Origin: CAYJIX01 sp964370375
Lineage (GTDB): Bacteria > Desulfobacterota > Desulfovibrionia > Desulfovibrionales > Desulfovibrionaceae
NCBI GenBank assembly: GCA_964370375.1
Contig: CAYJIX010000045.1
Coordinates: 1-19,924, forward strand
Length of the DNA: 19,924 nucleotides
Reading direction: 5' to 3'
In this document: positions 14,752-19,924 of the stretch, piece after piece
How the letters are laid out: each line of letters opens with the position of its first letter
How positions within the stretch are numbered: position 1 is the stretch's first letter
The notes under the pieces: model-generated
What the model was told of the DNA's origin: nothing
What the model saw: the letters and a program-made list of their open reading frames with translations, nothing else
Database searches by the model: none
Program-made: the position numbers and the translations under genes

Positions 14752-14961
14752 CAGGCCGTTCAAAAAGTGCCCGCTTTGTTAAAAATATGAGGAAGATTAT
14801 TTTTTTAAGGCAAGCTACGAGCTTTTATAATCCATGCGACGATAAAAAAATAATCTAACGATGCACCTACCCGCAAGGGCCCCGCAAAGTGGGGTAACCG
14901 TTACACAAGGAACGAGTGTTGCGGATATAGAGCAGAGCGATTGCACGTTTGGGACGGCCTG
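14752..14961. mobile_element. Inverted-repeat (MITE-like) element between oadA and oadB, 210 bp
   Basis: The ends CAGGCCGTTCAAAAAGTGC (14752-14770) and the complement of 14943-14961 match at 16 of 19 positions. Inside is a perfect 14-bp inverted repeat, AGATTATTTTTTTA (14794-14807) with its complement at 14843-14856. Two small hairpins follow: CCC-GCAA-GGG (14870-14879) and CCCCGC/GTGGGG (14880-14894). The palindrome GTAACCGTTAC is at 14895-14905. TATAAT at 14826-14831 could be a -10 box. The end sequence is related to that of the element at 237-366. It ends 15 bases before the oadB ATG. No coding capacity and no clear target duplication were seen, so mobile origin is inference. Confidence 0.6.
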
Positions 14962-14975
14962 CTAAGAGGAAGCTT

Positions 14976-16178
14976 ATGAGCCTGACAGCCAATACGGGAA
15001 GCCTTTGGGCAGATTTGGCAGCTCCAATCACCGCGCTTGGAAAAGCCACCGGGATTGCCAATTTTATTCAACCTGCTTCTGATAGCCTTTCTGGAGTCCC
15101 CCAGTTTTTACACATGTTTGGCATGCCCATCATGCTTGTTGTGTGTTTGTTCCTTTTATGGCTTGGGATCAAAAAACAATTTGAACCCCTGCTCCTTGTG
15201 CCCATTGCCTTTGGCGGTTTATTAGCCAACATTCCTGTGGCAGAGATTGCCGGACCAAACGGTTTTTTAGGTATTATTTATGATGTGGGCATAGCCAATG
15301 GTTTGTTTCCCTTGTTCATTTTTATGGGCGTGGGGGCCATGACCGATTTTGGCCCGCTCATTGCCAATCCTAAAACAGCCCTGCTTGGTGCTGCGGCACA
15401 ATTTGGTATTTTTTCAACCTTGTTGCTGGCGATTGTGTTGGGCTTTAGCCTGCCTGAAGCTGCCTCTATCGGCATCATCGGCGGCGCTGACGGGCCAACG
15501 TCAATCTTTGTCACATCGCGCCTTGCTCCAGACCTTCTTGGGGCCATTGCTGTGGCGGCCTATTCTTACATGGCCCTTGTGCCTGTTATTCAGCCGCCCA
15601 TCATGAAAGCGCTGACAACGCCTGAGGAACGCAGCATTCCCATGCAGCAGCTGCGCCATGTGTCAAAGCGTGAAAAAATCATCTTCCCTATCATGGCCCT
15701 TGGCCTTTGTGTGTTGCTCCTGCCTGACGCGTGCCCTCTTATCGGGGCCTTGGCCTTTGGTAATTTAGTGAAGGAAAGCGGCGTTGTCGCACGCCTTGCA
15801 AGCTGTTTACAAAACGAGCTCATCAATATTGTAACCATCTTGCTTGGCCTTGCTGTAGGTTCCAAATTACAAGCCAACCAATTTTTGTCCATGCAGACCC
15901 TGTATATCATTTTGCTTGGCCTTGTGGCCTTTGCCTTTGCCACAGCCATGGGCGTGCTTTTTGCTAAGCTTATGAGCCGCATGTCCAAAACCCCCATCAA
16001 CCCCCTTATCGGTGCTGCCGGCGTGTCTGCCGTGCCCATGGCAGCACGGGTTGTCAATAAAGTGGGTTTAGAGGCCAATAGCAACAATTACTTGCTCATG
16101 CACGCCATGGGCCCCAATGTGTCCGGTGTTATCGGCTCAGCTGTTGCTGCAGGGGTATTATTGGCCCTTTGCAAATAA
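14976..16178 (+). CDS. oadB: Na+-pump decarboxylase beta subunit, OadB family
   Basis: A 400-aa, highly hydrophobic inner-membrane protein that decarboxylates carboxybiotin and exports Na+. It carries the family hallmark GIIGGADGPTSIFVTSRLAP, followed by AVAAYSYMALVPVIQPPIMK, and a late loop GAAGVSAVPMAARVVNKVG. The same family includes the glutaconyl-CoA and methylmalonyl-CoA decarboxylase beta subunits, so it fixes the pump type but not the substrate. A longer frame starts with TTG at 14949, but that region belongs to the inverted-repeat element. The ATG at 14976 has AGAGGA at correct spacing and is preferred. Its distance from oadA (285 bases) is unusual, and it may be transcribed partly from a promoter inside the element. 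A strong terminator follows. Confidence 0.92.
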   Translation: MSLTANTGSLWADLAAPITALGKATGIANFIQPASDSLSGVPQFLHMFGMPIMLVVCLFLLWLGIKKQFEPLLLVPIAFGGLLANIPVAEIAGPNGFLGIIYDVGIANGLFPLFIFMGVGAMTDFGPLIANPKTALLGAAAQFGIFSTLLLAIVLGFSLPEAASIGIIGGADGPTSIFVTSRLAPDLLGAIAVAAYSYMALVPVIQPPIMKALTTPEERSIPMQQLRHVSKREKIIFPIMALGLCVLLLPDACPLIGALAFGNLVKESGVVARLASCLQNELINIVTILLGLAVGSKLQANQFLSMQTLYIILLGLVAFAFATAMGVLFAKLMSRMSKTPINPLIGAAGVSAVPMAARVVNKVGLEANSNNYLLMHAMGPNVSGVIGSAVAAGVLLALCK

Positions 16179-16206
16179 TACCGCCACGAGCAAAGTAAGG
16201 GAAAAG

Positions 16207-16246
16207 GATTTCCAAACTTTACCATAGAGTTTGGAAATCTTTTTTT
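16207..16246 (+). terminator. Terminator after oadB
   Basis: GATTTCCAAACT (16207-16218) pairs perfectly with AGTTTGGAAATC (16228-16239) around a 9-base loop and is followed directly by seven T. This is a textbook intrinsic terminator ending the birA-oadGAB unit. Confidence 0.9.
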
Positions 16247-16292
16247 CAACAAAAGGGCCTCAAAATGCCCGTAAACGAAAAAAGACACCACC

Positions 16293-17291
16293 ATGCCCAT
16301 GCACAATAGTATCGTTATCGGCGGAGGATCTTGGGGTACAGCGTTAGCGCATTTGCTCGCCTCAAGGGGGCATGCCGTGCGCCTTTTGCTGCGTCAAAAA
16401 GACCATGCCGCCCATATCAACCAATATCATACCCATCCGCGCTACTTGGCAAAGGCGCAGCTCAATCCAAACATCATCGCCACAGCAGACCCAAATTGTA
16501 TCAAAGACGCCTCTCTTGTGGTCTTGGCTGTGCCCTGTCAACAGCTTCGCACTGTCCTTGAACAATACAGCCATTTTTTTGCAAAAGGAGCTGTACTTAT
16601 CAACACCGCCAAGGGCATTGAAATGGGCAGCCACTCTTTGCCCTTAGATATTGTGCGCGAACTGTTGCCAAACCACGAAATGGCAAGCCTTTCAGGGCCG
16701 TCTTTTGCCCTTGAAGTGGTCTTGCACAAACCCACAGCCGTGGTGCTAGCAAGCCATGACAATGCCCTTGGCACCATGCTGCGCAACGCTTTTTCAACAG
16801 ATTGGTTCCGTACGTATTCGTCCAACGATGTACGGGGGGTAGAGCTTGGCGGTGCGGTTAAAAACGTCATTGCCATTGCCGTTGGCATAAGCGATGGCCT
16901 TGATTACGGCCTCAACACCAGAGCAGCACTTATCACAAGGGGCCTTGCAGAAATAACGCGACTTGGCGTGGCGCTTGGCGCGCACGAACATACCTTTATG
17001 GGTTTATCCGGCCTTGGGGATTTGATGCTCACCTGCACGGGCGATCTTTCGCGCAACCGTCAGGTGGGGTTGTCATTGGCCAAAGGCTTATCATTAGAAC
17101 ATATTGTGACAAACCTTGGCATGGTTGCAGAAGGCGTTGCCACAACCAAGGCTGTTTGCACTTTGGCAGACATGCATCGTGTGGACATGCCGGTAACAAA
17201 GGCAGTGTATGGCCTTTTGTACGAAGGGCATGAGCCGCACAGTACAGTGCAAAAACTCATGGGGCGTGAACTTAAAGACGAACACCGCTAA
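16293..17291 (+). CDS. gpsA: Glycerol-3-phosphate dehydrogenase [NAD(P)+]
   Basis: A 332-aa cytoplasmic enzyme that reduces dihydroxyacetone phosphate to sn-glycerol 3-phosphate, the backbone of membrane phospholipids. The Rossmann motif GGGSWGTALA starts at residue 10. NTAKGIE carries K107, LSGPSFALE follows, and ELGGAVKNVIAIAVG carries catalytic K190. LNTRAALITRGLAE, GLSGLGDLMLTCTG and LSRNRQVG complete the family pattern, and the length is typical. The N terminus could be the ATG at 16293 or the one at 16299; neither has a clear ribosome site. It follows the oadB terminator by about 45 bases and has no operon partner visible. Housekeeping gene; nothing unusual apart from the weak start. 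Confidence 0.95.
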   Translation: MPMHNSIVIGGGSWGTALAHLLASRGHAVRLLLRQKDHAAHINQYHTHPRYLAKAQLNPNIIATADPNCIKDASLVVLAVPCQQLRTVLEQYSHFFAKGAVLINTAKGIEMGSHSLPLDIVRELLPNHEMASLSGPSFALEVVLHKPTAVVLASHDNALGTMLRNAFSTDWFRTYSSNDVRGVELGGAVKNVIAIAVGISDGLDYGLNTRAALITRGLAEITRLGVALGAHEHTFMGLSGLGDLMLTCTGDLSRNRQVGLSLAKGLSLEHIVTNLGMVAEGVATTKAVCTLADMHRVDMPVTKAVYGLLYEGHEPHSTVQKLMGRELKDEHR

Positions 17292-17483
17292 ACGCCCTAA
17301 GAATGGCTACAATTCACCTTTTTACTATGTGAAACTGCATGCAAAACCTTTTTTGCGCTGGACTTCAACAACAAAAAAACCTATAGTCATAACGAGGTAC
17401 TGTGACATATGGTTTTAGGGCTAAAAGAGCTATACAGCCCAAAAACATGTACGCACTACCCACGATATGTTAAGGAGAAAAGA

Positions 17484-18056
17484 ATGAAAAAGCTTGTACG
17501 AATCCTGTGTATGACCCTCTGTTTAGCTGGGCTTTTTGCCTGCACAACCGAATCAAAAACCGCCATGGTTGATGTGAACGCCATCATCACAAACGGCCCC
17601 CACGCTCAAAGCGCTGCCACCTATCTGCAAGAAGCGCAACAAATCTATCAATACAACTTAGATATTATCAGGGTAAAGCTTGCCACGTATAAAAACATCC
17701 CGCAAGCAAACGCCTATTTTGCTGAAGCCTCACGGCAATTGCAAACCCAAATGAACAATTCAAGGGTGCTTATGACGCAAGCCCTTGCCAAGGCCTTTGA
17801 AACCGTGCTTGAAGGACAAAAGCAGGCCTATGACCTTATCATTAAAAAAGACGGCATTTTATATATTGAAGAAGGGCAAGGCGCCATTGCCAGTAAGTTT
17901 AAGGCCATGCCGGAAGACATCACAACCAAGATGCAGATCTTGTATAACAATGCAGCTATCACCCTTCCTCCTTTACCAAAAAAGATTGACGATCCGGAAC
18001 TTCCTGCAGACCTTGGAGAAGGCGTACCGTTCCCCCCAAAAAAGGACAGTGAATAG
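17484..18056 (+). CDS. Lipoprotein related to the periplasmic chaperone Skp/OmpH
   Basis: A 190-aa protein starting MKKLVRILCMTLCLAGLFACTT, a lipoprotein signal with lipobox LFAC and the modified cysteine near residue 20. A longer frame begins at 17409, but the ATG at 17484 has AAGGAGA in the right place and exposes the signal, so it is preferred. The mature part opens with TAMVDVNAII, then has a long helical, Gln/Ala-rich middle suited to coiled-coil arms. It ends in AYDLIIKKDGILYIEEGQGA and DITTKMQILYN, which resembles the C-terminal beta part of Skp/OmpH (usual form DLILDKxxVLYADP...DIT). Skp binds unfolded outer-membrane proteins as a soluble trimer; here a lipid anchor is added. The gene sits three bases before the methyltransferase gene. 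Family call moderate. Confidence 0.6.
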   Translation: MKKLVRILCMTLCLAGLFACTTESKTAMVDVNAIITNGPHAQSAATYLQEAQQIYQYNLDIIRVKLATYKNIPQANAYFAEASRQLQTQMNNSRVLMTQALAKAFETVLEGQKQAYDLIIKKDGILYIEEGQGAIASKFKAMPEDITTKMQILYNNAAITLPPLPKKIDDPELPADLGEGVPFPPKKDSE

Positions 18057-18058
18057 CC

Positions 18059-19606
18059 ATGTCAATGCAATTGCAAGGATACGTATGTGACATTCCTTAT
18101 GACAATAATTTTTATAAAGAGCTAACACCAAACTTTTTGGAATCGCTTTTGCTGTTGCACGGTTTGGAGCTGCCTTATCGTAACGAAAATGAACCTTTTC
18201 GCTATTTAGAGCTTGGCTACGGGCAGGGTTTATCACTCAACGTGCACGCAGCTGCCAACGACGGCGAATTTTGGGGTACAGATTTTAACCCCAATCATTG
18301 CCTGAATGCTCGCGCAGTCATGCGCCATTCCGGCACGCAATGTCAGGTGCTCAATGATTCCTTTGAAGAATTGGCTGCCAAAATACAACAAGGCTTGCTT
18401 CCCCAATTTGACATGATCGTCTTGCATGGGGTGTGGTCGTGGATTACGAAAGAAAGCCGCGAAGCTGTTTTACAAATCATTTCAAAAAGTTTAAAGGTTG
18501 GCGGCCTTGTATATGTAAGCTATAATTGCATGCCCGGCTGGGCAAGCTTTACGCCTTTGCGTGAGCTTTTAACCTACCATGCCAAAACCCAAAACGCCTC
18601 GCGTGGTTCGGTATCCAAGGTGCAACAAGCCTATGGCTTTATTTCGCAGCTTGAAAAAGCAGGAGCCATGGTTTTTACGCAAAATCCTTCGCTTGCAAAC
18701 AGGTTCAAAGCCTTGGGTACGCAAAGTGTATCCTATGTGGCCCATGAATATTTTAACGAGGATTGGTATGTACCGTATTTTAAAGACGTTGCCACAGACC
18801 TTGAACAGGCCAAATGCACGTTTTTTACAAGCACACGCCTCTTAAACCAGCACAACATGGCACTTTCTCCTGATGCGGTAACGTTGTTACAAGGCATTGA
18901 AGATGTCAAATTGCGCGAAACCGTTCGCGATTTTGTGCTCAACACGCAATTTCGCAGCGACGTGTTTGTGAAAGGCACCATCAATGGACTGTCTGATAAA
19001 GAACGGTTACTTAACAGCACCTACGCCCTATGTGTACCGATTACTGCCATATCGTATACGCTAAACATTCCTTCAGGCAAGCTGAACTTAAAGCAAGAAC
19101 TTTATGAGCCCTTGGTGCATTTTCTTGCTGAGGATAATTTTAAACCCAAAAGCATTGCTCAAATGCAAGCGGCCCTTGCCGGAATTGAGTTTGCAGGCAT
19201 TGTGGAAATGTTGTCCGTCTTTTTAAGCGCAGGCTATATTCATCCCACAAAACCCATCACAGAACAGCGCGTTGAGCGTACAAAACGCCTTAACAGCTAC
19301 ATTTGCACAAGGACGATAAACGGCCTGCCTTCTCCGGCGGTGCTTGCTTCTCCTGTGCTTGGGAGCGGTGTTTTTGTGCTTCCTTTTGATCAGTTCTTTT
19401 TGTTTGCCATGGCCCACGGGCACGAAAGCGTAGAGGCGCAAGCTGCCTTTGTGCAAAGCGCCTTGCAACGGCTTGGACGGAAAATCAAAAAGGATGATGT
19501 AGAGCTTAATGACGAGCAAAGTCTTGCTGCTCTTATCGAAAACGCCGAGGATTTTGCGCAAGCGCGCTTGCCGCTTTTGCAAGCTTTGCAGGTGCACTTG
19601 GCATAA
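18059..19606 (+). CDS. SAM-dependent methyltransferase with C-terminal regulatory domain (PKMT type)
   Basis: A 515-aa cytoplasmic protein with two parts. Residues about 15-240 form a class I methyltransferase: RYLELGYGQGLSLNVHAAA (48-66) is motif I, GTDFNPNH (73-80) supplies the acidic residue, and MIVLHGVWSWI (about 118-128) is motif IV. Residues about 240-330 match the methyltransferase regulatory domain (PF10119) seen in rickettsial protein-lysine methyltransferases, which modify outer-membrane proteins. The rest, about 330-515, is a helical tail. The ATG at 18059 lies three bases after the lipoprotein stop, so the two are co-translated; a second ATG at 18065 is possible. Pairing with a Skp-like lipoprotein may hint at an envelope-protein target, but the substrate is unknown. 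A terminator follows. Confidence 0.82.
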   Translation: MSMQLQGYVCDIPYDNNFYKELTPNFLESLLLLHGLELPYRNENEPFRYLELGYGQGLSLNVHAAANDGEFWGTDFNPNHCLNARAVMRHSGTQCQVLNDSFEELAAKIQQGLLPQFDMIVLHGVWSWITKESREAVLQIISKSLKVGGLVYVSYNCMPGWASFTPLRELLTYHAKTQNASRGSVSKVQQAYGFISQLEKAGAMVFTQNPSLANRFKALGTQSVSYVAHEYFNEDWYVPYFKDVATDLEQAKCTFFTSTRLLNQHNMALSPDAVTLLQGIEDVKLRETVRDFVLNTQFRSDVFVKGTINGLSDKERLLNSTYALCVPITAISYTLNIPSGKLNLKQELYEPLVHFLAEDNFKPKSIAQMQAALAGIEFAGIVEMLSVFLSAGYIHPTKPITEQRVERTKRLNSYICTRTINGLPSPAVLASPVLGSGVFVLPFDQFFLFAMAHGHESVEAQAAFVQSALQRLGRKIKKDDVELNDEQSLAALIENAEDFAQARLPLLQALQVHLA

Positions 19607-19633
19607 CGTTGTAGAAATTAGCATGTTTATGAC

Positions 19634-19669
19634 AAAAGCCTCTGCATACAATGGTTGCAGAGGCTTTTT
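19634..19669 (+). terminator. Terminator after the methyltransferase gene
   Basis: AAAAGCCTCTGCA (19634-19646) pairs perfectly with TGCAGAGGCTTTT (19656-19668) around a 9-base loop, with five T at the end. The A-rich start also makes it usable from the minus strand. Confidence 0.9.
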
Positions 19670-19680
19670 GCTCTTTTAGA

Positions 19681-19924
19681 TTTTCTGTTCGTGCGCTTTG
19701 CTTGTGCACCGCTGCCGCGCTAGGCTTGCTCATGCTCTTTCTGTTCATGCACTGCGTATCGCTATCGCACCGCTGCCGCGCTACGATGTCACTGCGAGCG
19801 TAGCGCGGCAGTCCATGCCTTTTAGTCTTTTGTTCATGCACTGCGCATCGCTGTCGCACTACGCTTTGCTTGTGCATCTGTTCTTTTGCTGAGCAAGGCT
19901 TACGCCCTGCTCAAGTTCTTTTGC
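19681..19924. repeat. Imperfect repeats with a GCGAGCG-type palindrome, running off the window
   Basis: No gene is seen in the last 300 bases. Three related stretches begin near 19682, 19739 and 19829, sharing TCTGTTCATGCACTGCG-like text, then TATCGCTATCGCAC and CCGCTGCCGCGCTA or variants. A perfect inverted repeat CTGCCGCGCTACG (19773-19785) with CGTAGCGCGGCAG (19799-19811) encloses CACTGCGAGCG. The string CACTGCGAGCG followed by GCGGCAGTCC has the form of the widespread small palindromic repeat usually written CATTGCGAGCG...GAAGCAATCC. The reading frames crossing this region use skewed, repetitive residues and look non-coding. Confidence 0.65.

Noticed and set aside
14949..14975. Earlier TTG start for oadB
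   Set aside because: It has no ribosome site and lies partly in the inverted-repeat element. The ATG at 14976 has AGAGGA at proper distance.
19533..19877. 114-aa minus-strand frame over the methyltransferase end and repeats
   Set aside because: Its sequence is repeated text from the terminal repeats and crosses a strong terminator.

Overview
The window reads as ordinary chromosomal DNA of a Gram-negative anaerobe. The signs are a Tat-exported binding protein, a lipoprotein related to the periplasmic chaperone Skp, and a Na+-pump decarboxylase of oxaloacetate decarboxylase type. Gene style and the divergent decarboxylase alpha subunit look like Desulfovibrionaceae (Desulfobacterota), but that placement is from memory of similar proteins and is not proven here. 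No rRNA, tRNA, CRISPR, phage or complete transposon was found.

Left part, mostly minus strand (1-8539). A 47-bp tandem array (1-235) runs into a small inverted-repeat element (237-366), whose right end supplies the last codons and stop of an M20 peptidase of carboxypeptidase G2 type. Upstream of that gene lies a dipeptide-type ABC importer transcribed dppA, dppB, dppC, dppDF, with the two ATPases fused in one protein. A strong hairpin-plus-U-tract separates dppA from dppB. A gene resembling L-2-amino-thiazoline-4-carboxylate hydrolases follows (7646-8539).

Middle (8540-9581). This 1-kb stretch has no intact gene. It holds a decayed HxlR-type regulator (about 8861-9170), which still has a recognisable promoter, an inverted-repeat operator and a terminator. 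The leader of the next gene contains two mutually exclusive hairpins.

Right part, plus strand (9582-19606). In order: a gltS sodium/glutamate symporter; a HutD/Ves-family gene; birA-oadG-oadA-oadB, with a second inverted-repeat element between oadA and oadB; gpsA; and a two-gene unit of a Skp-like lipoprotein and a methyltransferase with a regulatory domain. A terminator follows, then imperfect repeats to the window end, including a GCGAGCG-type palindrome.

How the genes may work together (inference). A glutamate-releasing peptidase, a peptide importer, a glutamate symporter and a HutD-like protein suggest use of amino acids and peptides, glutamate in particular. The decarboxylase with its own biotin ligase would couple 2-oxo-acid decarboxylation to Na+ export, which could in turn drive Na+/glutamate uptake. 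I found no new defence or mobile system. The most original signals are the shared inverted-repeat element family, the HxlR remnant with its intact control region, and the altered active-site motifs of the decarboxylase alpha subunit.
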